A stretch of 64,000 bases of DNA from Pollutimonas thiosulfatoxidans. GTDB taxonomy: Bacteria > Pseudomonadota > Gammaproteobacteria > Burkholderiales > Burkholderiaceae_B. The translations under genes were made by a program, and so were the position numbers. The notes under the pieces are model-generated. The model was given only the letters and a program-made list of their open reading frames with translations, was not told the DNA's origin and searched no databases. The stretch is taken from contig NZ_CP022987.1 in the NCBI RefSeq assembly GCF_004022565.1, positions 1,922,001 through 1,986,000 of the forward strand. Reading direction: 5' to 3'. Shown piece by piece: positions 17,441 to 25,279 of this stretch. Positions within the stretch are counted from its first letter, which is position 1. Each line of letters begins with the position of its first letter.

Positions 17441-18276
17441 AAAAAGTCTCCGTGTTCGATGGCGCGCCAAACCTTGACCGCTTCGGCGGTGGCGCGCACA
17501 TCGTGCACCCGCACGATGTGCACACCGCGGGCGATGCCCGCCAGCGCGGCCGCTATGCTGCCGGGTACACGTTCGCTCGGCGTTCCGCCGCTTACGTGGC
17601 CTATCATGGATTTGCGCGACACTCCGATCAGCCATGGGCAGCCCAGGCTGTCCATTTCGTCCAGTCGACGCAATAAAAGATAATTTTGTGCAGCCGTCTT
17701 GCCAAAGCCGAAGCCAGGGTCGAGAACAATACGGCCGCTGTCGATGCCGCAGGCGCGTATGGCTCTTACCCGGTCATGCAGGAAGGCCTCGACGTCGTGC
17801 ACCAGATCGCCGTACTGCGGGGCTTGCTGCATGGTTTTGGGTTCGCCCTGCATATGCATCACACAAAGCCCGCAGCCACTGCCGGCGACAGCGTCCAGGG
17901 CACCAGGCCGCCTGAACCCATAGATGTCGTTGATCATATCGGCGCCGGCAGCCAATGCGGCACGCATGACCTCGGGCTTGAAGGTATCGATGGACAGGGG
18001 AATGTCGGCCGTGCGCAGCGCCTCGATCAGCGGCAAAATGCGTGCGAGTTCGACTTCGGCGGGCACGGGTTCGGCGCCTGGGCGGGTGGACTCACCGCCA
18101 ATATCAAGGATGTCGGCACCCTGCGCGATCAGCGAGCGCGCGTGCGCGATGGCTGCATCGGCCTCAAGGTGCTGGGCACCATCCGAGAACGAGTCGGGGG
18201 TGACATTGACGATGCCCATAATTAATGGGCGCTCGAGATCGAGCTCGAAGCGCCCACAAAGCAAGCCAGGACTCAT
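17437..18276 (-). CDS. folP: Dihydropteroate synthase
   Basis: Joins p-aminobenzoate to the pterin pyrophosphate in folate synthesis and is the sulfonamide target. The 279 residues show MGIVNVTPDSFSDG near residue 20, DIGGESTRPGA, the SIDTFKPEV and DMINDIYGF loops, DPGFGFGKT and the final VRVHDVRAT. It lies between ftsH (gap of 17 nt) and glmM (4-nt overlap) in one minus-strand transcription unit. Confidence 0.96.
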   Translation of the reverse strand: MSPGLLCGRFELDLERPLIMGIVNVTPDSFSDGAQHLEADAAIAHARSLIAQGADILDIGGESTRPGAEPVPAEVELARILPLIEALRTADIPLSIDTFKPEVMRAALAAGADMINDIYGFRRPGALDAVAGSGCGLCVMHMQGEPKTMQQAPQYGDLVHDVEAFLHDRVRAIRACGIDSGRIVLDPGFGFGKTAAQNYLLLRRLDEMDSLGCPWLIGVSRKSMIGHVSGGTPSERVPGSIAAALAGIARGVHIVRVHDVRATAEAVKVWRAIEHGDFL

Positions 18277-18293
18277 GATGGAGTACGTTCGGC

Positions 18294-20195
18294 CTATACA
18301 GGTGTTGCCGCGGCACTGCCTCCGGCCGACGTCAGCCCGGTGGGCGGCGTGTGGTCGGACGTGTCGTTACTGGACGATGGTGGCTGCGGTGCCCGTGGCG
18401 GACGACCCTCGATGATGTCGTTGATCTGGTCGGCATCGATGGTTTCCCATTCGAGCAGCGCTGCCGTCATAGCTTCGATCTTGTCGCGGTTCTCTTCGAT
18501 GATCTTGCGAGCCACCTGATATTGCTGATCGATAATGGCGCGGATCTCGTGGTCGACCTTTTGCATGGTCGCTTCGGAAACATGCGTGGTCTTGGTAACG
18601 CTGCGACCCAGGAAGACTTCGCCCTCGTTCTCGGCGTAAACCACAGGACCCAAAGAATCGGTCATGCCATAACGCGTGACGATATCGCGCGCAATGGCCG
18701 TGGCCCGCTCGAAGTCGTTGGAAGCCCCAGTGGTCATTTGGTTCATGAACACTTCTTCGGCGATACGGCCACCGAACAGGACCGCGATGGTGTTGAGCAG
18801 ACGGTCTTTGTCCATGCTGTAGCGATCGCCTTCCGGCAACTGCATGGTTACGCCCAACGCGCGGCCACGAGGAATGATGGTGACCTTGTGGACGGGGTCG
18901 GTCTTGGGCAGCATGCGCGCCACCAGGGCGTGGCCGGACTCGTGATACGCCGTATTGCGGCGCTCTTCTTCGGGCATGATGAGCGAACGGCGCTCGGCAC
19001 CCATGATGATTTTGTCTTTGGCTTTTTCGAAGTCGCTCATTTCGACCGTGCGCCCACTGCGGCGTGCGGCAAACAAGGCAGCTTCGTTAACCAGGTTGGC
19101 CAGGTCAGCACCGGAAAAGCCCGGTGTGCCTCGCGCCAGGACCATGGCGTCGACGTTGGTGGCCAAGGGCACCTTGCGCATATGGACTTTCAGGATTTGT
19201 TCGCGGCCACGAATATCGGGCAGCGACACCACCACCTGACGGTCGAAGCGGCCCGGACGCAACAAGGCGGGATCCAGGACGTCGGGACGGTTGGTGGCGG
19301 CGATAACCAGCACACCCTGGCCGGTTTCAAAACCGTCCATTTCGACCAACAACTGGTTAAGCGTTTGTTCGCGTTCGTCGTTGCCACCACCCAGGCCGGC
19401 ACCCCGCTGACGTCCAACAGCATCGATTTCGTCGATGAAGATGATGCAGGGAGCCTGCTTCTTGGCGTTTTCAAACATGTCGCGAACGCGGGCGGCGCCC
19501 ACACCCACGAACATTTCAACGAAGTCAGAACCCGAAATGCTGAAAAAAGGCACCTTTGCTTCGCCGGCAATCGCCTTGGCCAGCAAGGTTTTACCGGTAC
19601 CGGGCGAACCCACCATGAGTACGCCACGCGGGATACGACCGCCCAGACGCTGGAATTTGGTGGGGTCGCGCAGGAAGTCGACGAGCTCTTGCACGTCTTC
19701 CTTGGCTTCGTCGCAACCAGCAACGTCGGCAAAAGTGATGTGATTGGTGTTTTCGTCCATCATGCGGGCGCGGGATTTTCCAAAGCTGAATGCCCCGCCC
19801 TTGCCGCCACCTTGCATCTGACGCATGAAGAAGATCCACACGCCGATAAGCAGCAGCATGGGGAACCACGATATGAACAGGCTGGTGAGGAAGGATGGCT
19901 CTTCGCGGGCCTTGCCGGATACCTGAACGCCGGACTTGACCAGTTCGGGGACCATCCAGAGGTCGCCAGGTGAAGTCAGGCTATAAGGACGGCCAGTATC
20001 GGGCGTAACATATAAGGTGTCGCCCTGAATGTCGACCTTGCTGATACGGCCAGCTTGTGCATCGTTGATGAACTGCGTGTATGTCACGGTTTCGGCCGTG
20101 GTCGCGCGCCCGTCGAACTGCTTGAAAACAGTGAACAGGACCAGCGCGATCACCATCCAGATCGCGACCTTGGAAAACGAGTTGTTCAAAGCCAA
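18294..20195 (-). CDS. ftsH: Membrane ATP-dependent zinc metalloprotease FtsH
   Basis: Hexameric inner-membrane protease that degrades sigma-32, LpxC, SsrA-tagged and misassembled membrane proteins. The 633 residues have a membrane segment near residues 7-23, a periplasmic domain, a second segment near 103-122, Walker A GSPGTGKT, Walker B IIFIDEIDAVG, the SRH arginine region RPGRFDRQVV and the zinc motif HESGH. The C-terminal tail is Pro/Ser/Thr-rich and low in complexity. It follows rlmE, as in E. coli and many proteobacteria. Confidence 0.97.
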   Translation of the reverse strand: MALNNSFSKVAIWMVIALVLFTVFKQFDGRATTAETVTYTQFINDAQAGRISKVDIQGDTLYVTPDTGRPYSLTSPGDLWMVPELVKSGVQVSGKAREEPSFLTSLFISWFPMLLLIGVWIFFMRQMQGGGKGGAFSFGKSRARMMDENTNHITFADVAGCDEAKEDVQELVDFLRDPTKFQRLGGRIPRGVLMVGSPGTGKTLLAKAIAGEAKVPFFSISGSDFVEMFVGVGAARVRDMFENAKKQAPCIIFIDEIDAVGRQRGAGLGGGNDEREQTLNQLLVEMDGFETGQGVLVIAATNRPDVLDPALLRPGRFDRQVVVSLPDIRGREQILKVHMRKVPLATNVDAMVLARGTPGFSGADLANLVNEAALFAARRSGRTVEMSDFEKAKDKIIMGAERRSLIMPEEERRNTAYHESGHALVARMLPKTDPVHKVTIIPRGRALGVTMQLPEGDRYSMDKDRLLNTIAVLFGGRIAEEVFMNQMTTGASNDFERATAIARDIVTRYGMTDSLGPVVYAENEGEVFLGRSVTKTTHVSEATMQKVDHEIRAIIDQQYQVARKIIEENRDKIEAMTAALLEWETIDADQINDIIEGRPPRAPQPPSSSNDTSDHTPPTGLTSAGGSAAATPV

Positions 20196-20302
20196 CCTCC
20201 TACTTGTAACTTCGGCTTGCCTTACCCCCGCGACAACGGCAGCAGAACAAGTATGTCAATAGAATCATTCTACCTGATAGCAGAATTTCTGTTCAGGAAA
20301 CG

Positions 20303-20938
20303 CTAAGCTTTCAACCGTCTTGCGACCAGAAAAGTTTCAGAGGATTTCACCCGTGAGGCTTTAGGCTTGCGTTCGACGACTCGGTGGAAATGTCGCTTGA
20401 ATAATTCGACGGTCTGGGAGAACCCGCTGCCATGAAATGCCTTGACGATAAGAGCACCGTCGGGGGCCAGGTGATGGCAAGCGAAATCGAGCGCCAGATC
20501 GCATACGTGCTGAATGCGGGCCGAATCGGCCGAACTCACACCGGATAGATTGGGGGCCATGTCGGAAATCACAAGGTCTACCCTAGCGTCGCCCAGCAAT
20601 TCTTTTAGCTGGTTCAGTACGGCGTCTTCGCGGAAATCGCCCAACATGAACTCGACGCCCTCGATGGGCTCCATGGGCAGCATGTCCAGCGCAATGATGC
20701 GCCCTTTGATAACACCGCCCGGACCGACCAGCCGCTCGCGCGCTATTTGTGACCAACTACCGGGTGCGGAACCGAGATCAACCACAACATCGCCGGGGCG
20801 CAACAGTTTTTCGGTGTCGACGATTTCGGACAGTTTGAAGGCGGCACGGGCGCGGTAGCCTTTTTGTTGCGCCATTTTAACGTATGGGTCATTGATATGC
20901 TGATGTATCCAGTCTTTGGAGAATTTTTTCTTGGCCAT
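20303..20938 (-). CDS. rlmE: 23S rRNA (uridine 2552-2'-O)-methyltransferase RlmE
   Basis: Methylates U2552 in the ribosomal A-loop late in 50S assembly. Starting at MAKKKFSKDW gives 211 residues, close to the E. coli enzyme. The SAM site is DLGSAPGSWSQIA near residue 55, the catalytic K-D-K-E set includes Lys in ARAAFKL, Asp in ISDMAPN and Lys in LIVKAFHG. An earlier TTG start at 20962 would run into yhbY and is unlikely. Only 17 nt separate this start codon from the divergent yhbY start, and the site GGGA directly abuts the ATG. Confidence 0.94.
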   Translation of the reverse strand: MAKKKFSKDWIHQHINDPYVKMAQQKGYRARAAFKLSEIVDTEKLLRPGDVVVDLGSAPGSWSQIARERLVGPGGVIKGRIIALDMLPMEPIEGVEFMLGDFREDAVLNQLKELLGDARVDLVISDMAPNLSGVSSADSARIQHVCDLALDFACHHLAPDGALIVKAFHGSGFSQTVELFKRHFHRVVERKPKASRVKSSETFLVARRLKA

Positions 20939-20944
20939 TCCCGT

Positions 20945-20956
20945 ACAATCTCTATA
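20945..20956. promoter_or_regulatory. Back-to-back -10 elements for yhbY and rlmE
   Basis: In the 17-nt gap between the two start codons, TACAAT (plus, 20945-20950) abuts TATAGA (minus, 20951-20956). Either would place its transcription start at, or within a few bases of, the start codon of the gene it faces. No good -35 hexamer is seen on either side. yhbY has no visible ribosome site, consistent with a leaderless message. Confidence 0.4.
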
Positions 20957-21531
20957 TGGCAAAACTTGACTTTACTTCCCAAGAGCGCAGCGCCTTACGC
21001 GCCGCCGCCCACCCTTTGCGCCCCGTCGTCCTTATCGGCGATCGTGGGCTGTCGGAATCGGTGCTGAAAGAAATCGACCTTAACCTGAATGCGCATCAAT
21101 TGATCAAGGTACGCATTGCGGGCGAAGAACGCGACGCGCGCAATGCCATGCTGGAAACCATTTGCGACACACTATCGTGTGGGCTGGTACACCATCTGGG
21201 TAAGACGCTTATTCTTTATCGCCCCGACCTTGCTGCCGAACGCGCCAAGGCCGAAGCCGAGTACAGCACCCGTGCCATACGCAAGCCGTCCGAACCGCAT
21301 ACGCCGAAAAAATTAGCGGCAACCGGTGTTACGCGTACGCGGCGTACTGAAAAAGCGAAACGTTCGGCCCAAAAGGCAGAGCAGGCCGAAACCGCCGCGC
21401 CTCGCGCCCGCCGTGCGGCGGCTCCGGCTGCAGCGGCCCCGGTACACGGCATACCGCGACGCCCCGGCAGCGCCATGTCTTTACGCGCGGGCGCCCGGCG
21501 CAACCTGCGTCCCACCAAACCAAAAGTATAA
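20956..21531 (+). CDS. yhbY: YhbY-type CRM-domain ribosome-associated RNA-binding protein with long basic tail
   Basis: The first ~95 residues form a CRM domain: LTSQERSALRAAAH-like start, HPLRPVVLIGDRGLSESVLKEI, then the GxxG-type LVHHLGKTLILYRP strand. E. coli YhbY (about 97 residues) associates with pre-50S particles. Here a tail of about 95 further residues, rich in Ala, Arg, Lys and Pro, looks disordered and RNA-binding. It is divergent from rlmE, also a 50S assembly factor. The ATG has no Shine-Dalgarno sequence. Confidence 0.88.
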   Translation: MAKLDFTSQERSALRAAAHPLRPVVLIGDRGLSESVLKEIDLNLNAHQLIKVRIAGEERDARNAMLETICDTLSCGLVHHLGKTLILYRPDLAAERAKAEAEYSTRAIRKPSEPHTPKKLAATGVTRTRRTEKAKRSAQKAEQAETAAPRARRAAAPAAAAPVHGIPRRPGSAMSLRAGARRNLRPTKPKV

Positions 21532-21536
21532 ATGAT

Positions 21537-21572
21537 CAGGCGCCATGCCGCTGGGCATGGCGCCTGTTGTAT
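21537..21572. terminator. Bidirectional terminator between yhbY and greA
   Basis: A 13-bp perfect stem, CAGGCGCCATGCC / GGCATGGCGCCTG (21537-21566), has a GCTG loop. On the plus strand TTGTATCTTGT follows, and on the minus strand ATCATTTATACTTTT. It lies between the convergent stops of yhbY and greA and can serve both. Confidence 0.75.
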
Positions 21573-21596
21573 CTTGTGCCGTAGCGTGGCGCAAGA

Positions 21597-22073
21597 TCAG
21601 ATATAGCTGACGTTAAGCACTTCGAATTCGCGCACGCCGGCTGGCGCTTGCACCGAGACCACATCGCCCTCGCCCTTGCCTATCAGCGCCCGCGCCACAG
21701 GGCTGGAAACGGAAATCATATTGGCGCGGATGTCGGCTTCGACATCGCCCACGATCTGGTATTTGAGGCGTTCGCCCGACTCCAGATCTTCGATCTCAAC
21801 GGTAGCGCCGAAGACGGCCTTGCCGTCTACATCCAACGCGGCCGGATCAATGATCTGCGCGTTGGACAGGGTACCTTCCAGCTCTTGGATGCGGCCCTCA
21901 ACGAAGGCCTGGCGCTCGCGGGCAGCGTCGTATTCGGCGTTTTCGGACAGGTCTCCCTGAGCGCGTGCTTCGGCGATGGCGTTAATGACCGAGGGACGTT
22001 CCACGGTTTTCAAACGGTGTAGTTCGGCTTGCAGACGCTCAGCGCCGCGTGCTGTCAACGGTATCGCAGACAT
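21597..22073 (-). CDS. greA: Transcription elongation factor GreA
   Basis: Rescues backtracked RNA polymerase by stimulating transcript cleavage. At 158 residues it is exact family size. An N-terminal coiled coil (about residues 10-75) carries at its tip DLSENAEY, with the acidic pair that reaches the polymerase active centre. The C-terminal FKBP-like domain follows (GATVEIEDLESGE, ISVSSPVARALIGKGEGD). Its leader holds two hairpins, the second attenuator-like, just before the ATG. Confidence 0.97.
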   Translation of the reverse strand: MSAIPLTARGAERLQAELHRLKTVERPSVINAIAEARAQGDLSENAEYDAARERQAFVEGRIQELEGTLSNAQIIDPAALDVDGKAVFGATVEIEDLESGERLKYQIVGDVEADIRANMISVSSPVARALIGKGEGDVVSVQAPAGVREFEVLNVSYI

Positions 22074-22083
22074 AATATTCCTG

Positions 22084-22121
22084 AATCAAAAGTAAAAAGA
22101 CGCTCGCACAATGGAGCGCCT
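22084..22121 (-). promoter_or_regulatory. Attenuator-like terminator hairpin in the greA leader
   Basis: In minus-strand RNA AGGCGCUC (22114-22121) pairs with GAGCGUCU (22098-22105) over an eight-base loop, followed by UUUUACUUUUG. The greA ATG is about 11 nt beyond the U-tract, too close for a promoter in between, so greA transcripts must pass it. A second GC-only hairpin lies just upstream at 22140-22157. Confidence 0.55.
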
Positions 22122-22139
22122 GATAAAAAGTCGTGCCAG

Positions 22140-22157
22140 GGGCGGCGACCGCCGCCC
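22140..22157 (-). promoter_or_regulatory. GC-only hairpin in the greA leader
   Basis: GGGCGGC-GACC-GCCGCCC forms a perfect 7-bp stem and 4-base loop with no T-run on either strand. It lies 18 nt upstream (in transcript order) of the attenuator-like hairpin. The rest of 22158-22216 shows no feature I can support beyond presumably holding the greA promoter. Confidence 0.4.
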
Positions 22158-22216
22158 GTAGAAGTGAACTAAGCGAACTGCTGGTTTCTTTTAGCTGTGA
22201 ACAACAGTGGCCAGGC

Positions 22217-22254
22217 TCAAAATAAAACCCCCGGCCTGGACAGAAACCGGGGAT
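22217..22254 (-). terminator. Terminator after the uracil permease gene
   Basis: On the minus strand CCCCGG (22248-22253) pairs with CCGGGG (22230-22235) over a 12-base loop and is followed by GTTTTATTTTGAG. It is about 140 nt past the permease stop and separates that gene from greA. Between 22255 and 22396 there is also a small TACCGC/GCGGTA stem near 22303-22319 but no gene. Confidence 0.55.
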
Positions 22255-22396
22255 ATGGGACTATTGTCGGTAAACTTCGGGCAAATTGCAAGCCCCGCCC
22301 TACCGCGCAAGGCGGTATAGCCAATAAAGACGCCCGGCTACTGACCGATAATTATTTTGTAGCAAGGCATGACGATATGCCGCTTGGGCGCCGCTG

Positions 22397-23728
22397 TCAG
22401 ATCGCCCGGGCTTTACCGCGCGACCCCATGCGCAGCAGGGCGTACAAGATAATTGCGCCGAAGGTTGCCGTCCCGATGCCGTCTAGCTTGAAAGCACCGA
22501 ACTGTACGGTAAAGTTACCTGCGCCCAGCACCAGCGTGACGGCCGCAACAATCAGGTTACGGTTATCGCTGAAGTCGACCTGGTTCACCACCCAGATGCG
22601 TGCGCCGGCCACGGCAATCAAGCCGAATACCACGATAGACATGCCGCCCAGGACCGGTCCCGGTATGGTCTGGATCAGCGCACCGAATTTTGGCGAAAAG
22701 CCCAGCAGTATCGCAATGATGGCGGCAATCACGAATACCAATGTGGAATAAATCCGCGTGACGGTCATGACACCGATATTCTCGGCGTAGGTCGTAACAC
22801 CGGTGCCACCGACCGCACCAGAGATCATGGTAGCAACGCCGTCGCCAGCGAAAGCGCGGCCCAGATAGACATCCAGGTTCTGTCCGGTCATGGCACTGAC
22901 CGCCTTGATGTGCCCCAGGTTCTCGGCGACCAGAATAATCGCCACGGGCACAATCACGCTCATGGCGTGTACCTCGAAAACCGGCGCGGCAAACGCCGGC
23001 AAACCCACCCATGCTGCCGAGGCAACAGCGCTGAAATCAATCGGCGCGCCCAGACCCATACCGTTGGTCAAAACACCGTAGATCACGCAGGCCAGCAGCA
23101 GGCCCACCAGTATCAGCAGGCGTTGGGTGGTGCCACGCGTATAGACCGCAACGCCTCCCACACAAAGGACAGTCATCAGCGCCATCAGCGCGTCAAAGGT
23201 CGAACCGCCCATGGCGCCCTTGGCGGCAATGGGCGCGAGATTCAGGCCAATGACGGCAACAATGGCACCGGTCACCACAGGCGGCATCCAATTATTGATC
23301 CATTCAGCCGCGCCGCCGGAGCGCGCATTCATCCACCACACCAGCAAGCCGATCAGGGTATAGACGAAGCCACAGGCAATGATGGCCCCCAACGCAACAC
23401 CGATATTGGCGTTTGCACCCCCGCCCGCGTAACCGGTCACGGCTATGACACCGCCGATGAAAGCAAAGCTGGAGCCCAGGTAACTGGGCACTCGGCCGCC
23501 CACGAACAAGAAGAACACCAGGGTGCCCACGCCGGACATCAAGATAGCCACATTGGCATCGAAGCCCATTAGCAGCGGCGCCAAAATGGTCGAACCGAAC
23601 ATGGCCACCACGTGCTGGGCGCCCATGGCCACGTTCTGCGGCCAGGACAACCGTTCGTCCGGTTGCACGACAACGCCGTCTGTGCCGCCTCGCACGAGGC
23701 GCCAGCGTGGAAAATAGGTGTTCGACAT
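22397..23728 (-). CDS. uraA: Uracil/xanthine permease family transporter (probable uracil:proton symporter)
   Basis: Inner-membrane nucleobase symporter of the NCS2 family. From the ATG at 23728 (AAGGGA nine bases upstream) it has 443 residues, about 14 hydrophobic segments and the family signatures VAENLGHIKAVSAMTGQN (about residue 290; the Glu contacts uracil in UraA) and the GGVGTTTYAENIG-like loop, here GGTGVTTYAENIG. The NLGH motif favours uracil over xanthine or urate carriers. Its position near carAB fits pyrimidine supply. Confidence 0.88.
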   Translation of the reverse strand: MSNTYFPRWRLVRGGTDGVVVQPDERLSWPQNVAMGAQHVVAMFGSTILAPLLMGFDANVAILMSGVGTLVFFLFVGGRVPSYLGSSFAFIGGVIAVTGYAGGGANANIGVALGAIIACGFVYTLIGLLVWWMNARSGGAAEWINNWMPPVVTGAIVAVIGLNLAPIAAKGAMGGSTFDALMALMTVLCVGGVAVYTRGTTQRLLILVGLLLACVIYGVLTNGMGLGAPIDFSAVASAAWVGLPAFAAPVFEVHAMSVIVPVAIILVAENLGHIKAVSAMTGQNLDVYLGRAFAGDGVATMISGAVGGTGVTTYAENIGVMTVTRIYSTLVFVIAAIIAILLGFSPKFGALIQTIPGPVLGGMSIVVFGLIAVAGARIWVVNQVDFSDNRNLIVAAVTLVLGAGNFTVQFGAFKLDGIGTATFGAIILYALLRMGSRGKARAI

Positions 23729-23834
23729 GGAGGAATTCCCTTTCTTATTAAAATGGGGCGACAGGCCAGGCGAGAGTGTACGGGCGCAGGCCTGCAAGGT
23801 GCAACAAGATAGTTACCACCGCCTATACTGAACC

Positions 23835-24485
23835 ATGACTAATGCAACAAGATTCTGGCTGATACGCCACGGAGAAACCCAGTGGAATGCCGAAAGACGG
23901 CTGCAAGGCTGGCTGGACATCCCGCTGAACACTGTGGGCCTGGAGCAAGCCCGCCGCGTGTCCAGCCATTTGCAATCGGCCGACTTCGATGTGGACATCG
24001 ACGTGGTGATCAGCAGCGACCTGGGGCGCGCCTACGAAACGGCCCGGATTGCCGCCGCGCACCTCCCGCTGCCCATCATGCGCGACAAGCAGCTGCGCGA
24101 ACGCTGCTACGGCATTTACGAGGGCCGGGATTGGGCCATGCTTGAAGGCGAGCAGGTGGGGTCGCACTATGTCAATTTTCGTGATCCTGCCCAAGAAGTC
24201 GAAGACGGCGAAACCCTGCCCGAGTTTGCCACGCGCATAGCCCGGGCCTTCGAGCGGCTCGCGCAGGAGCACCCCGGGCGCAATGTACTGGTATTTTCCC
24301 ATGGCGGCGTGATCGATATTGCCTGGCGCCAGGCTGCGGGCGTCGGACTTTCAGCCCCGCGTAACGGCCCCATCTTGAATGCCAGCATCAATTGCCTGGC
24401 TATCGACATTGACCGAAAGTGGCATCTGCTGGATTGGGGCCTGGGCAGTCACCTGCATGCGCCAGCTCTGGACGACGTCCTATAG
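23835..24485 (+). CDS. Histidine phosphatase family protein (GpmB-like)
   Basis: Member of the phosphoglycerate mutase/histidine phosphatase superfamily. The 216 residues have the catalytic LIRHGETQWN at residues 9-18, ISSDLGRAYETA, the acid/base Glu in RERCYGIYEG and the second histidine in VFSHGGVID. Whether it acts on phosphoglycerate, alpha-ribazole phosphate or another phosphomonoester cannot be told. It stands alone on the plus strand between uraA and the SDR gene, divergent from uraA. Confidence 0.85.
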   Translation: MTNATRFWLIRHGETQWNAERRLQGWLDIPLNTVGLEQARRVSSHLQSADFDVDIDVVISSDLGRAYETARIAAAHLPLPIMRDKQLRERCYGIYEGRDWAMLEGEQVGSHYVNFRDPAQEVEDGETLPEFATRIARAFERLAQEHPGRNVLVFSHGGVIDIAWRQAAGVGLSAPRNGPILNASINCLAIDIDRKWHLLDWGLGSHLHAPALDDVL

Positions 24486-24496
24486 CGTTTGGGCGA

Positions 24497-25267
24497 TCAA
24501 CGTGGCGGATGCTGCAACCGCGGCTTGCGTTCCCGCCGTACCGCAAAGTAATCGTACAAAGCGTCGGGCACCAGCCGCAGCAGTTTGGCCACCACGCCCA
24601 TTTGCCACGGAATGACGGTATATGACACACCGTTTTCAATGGCCTTCACGGCCGCCGCGGCAAATTGCTCAACCGGCATCAGGAAGGGCATCTTGTACGG
24701 ATTCACGGCCGTCATGGGTGTCCGGATAAACCCGGGCACCAGCGTTACCACTTGCACACCGGTCGGGCCAAGCTCAACCCTCAGGCTTTCGCAGTAAGCG
24801 CGCAGCGCTGCCTTGGACGCGCTGTAGGCGCCGGCGCCCGGCAGACCGCGTACAGCGGCAACGCTGCTGATACCGACCAGGCGACCCACACCCCGCTGTT
24901 TCATCGACGGTATAAACGGCTCGAAGGTTGCCACGGTGGCGTGCAGGTTGGTGGCGATGATGGCTTCGAAAACCTGAAAGTCATCGGGCTCTTCAGTCAG
25001 TGTGCCGGCGCTGATTCCTGCGCTGGCAATCACGATGTCCACCGGCCCGCCCGCCAAGAAGTCACGGGCGGCGGCGTGCAGCGCCGCCCTGTCCCGGACG
25101 TCAACTACATAGATTTCATGCTGGCCAGGCAGGCCGGCCTGAATAGCCTGCAGGGCGTCCGCCCGGCGACCCAGCAATCCCAGCTGCGCGCCCTGCGCCG
25201 CATAAAAAGAAGCGAGGGCGGCCCCTATGCCGCTGCTCGCTCCGGTGATGAATACGCGCTGGGTCAA
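24497..25267 (-). CDS. Short-chain dehydrogenase/reductase of unknown substrate
   Basis: A classical SDR of 256 residues with the NAD(P) loop TGASSGIGAA at residues 8-17, the ASAGIS motif, Ser in GISSVAA and the catalytic YSASKAALRAY. A C-terminal hydrophobic/aromatic segment (MGVVAKLLRLVPDALYDYF) may touch the membrane, as in SDR7C-type enzymes. It begins 12 nt after carB and is probably cotranscribed with carAB, though no shared pathway is evident. Confidence 0.82.
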   Translation of the reverse strand: MTQRVFITGASSGIGAALASFYAAQGAQLGLLGRRADALQAIQAGLPGQHEIYVVDVRDRAALHAAARDFLAGGPVDIVIASAGISAGTLTEEPDDFQVFEAIIATNLHATVATFEPFIPSMKQRGVGRLVGISSVAAVRGLPGAGAYSASKAALRAYCESLRVELGPTGVQVVTLVPGFIRTPMTAVNPYKMPFLMPVEQFAAAAVKAIENGVSYTVIPWQMGVVAKLLRLVPDALYDYFAVRRERKPRLQHPPR

Positions 25268-25279
25268 GGCGCGCCGCCT

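Noticed and set aside
17441..17635. Upstream extension of the glmM frame
   Set aside because: It would overlap folP by about 200 bp and encode an Arg/His-rich stretch with no counterpart in GlmM.
18351..19973. A 540-codon plus-strand open frame antisense to ftsH, and similar long frames opposite carB, glmM, addB and others
   Set aside because: These mirror GC-rich codon use of real genes. Their translations are rich in His, Gln, Arg and Gly with no domain, and the opposite-strand proteins are certain.
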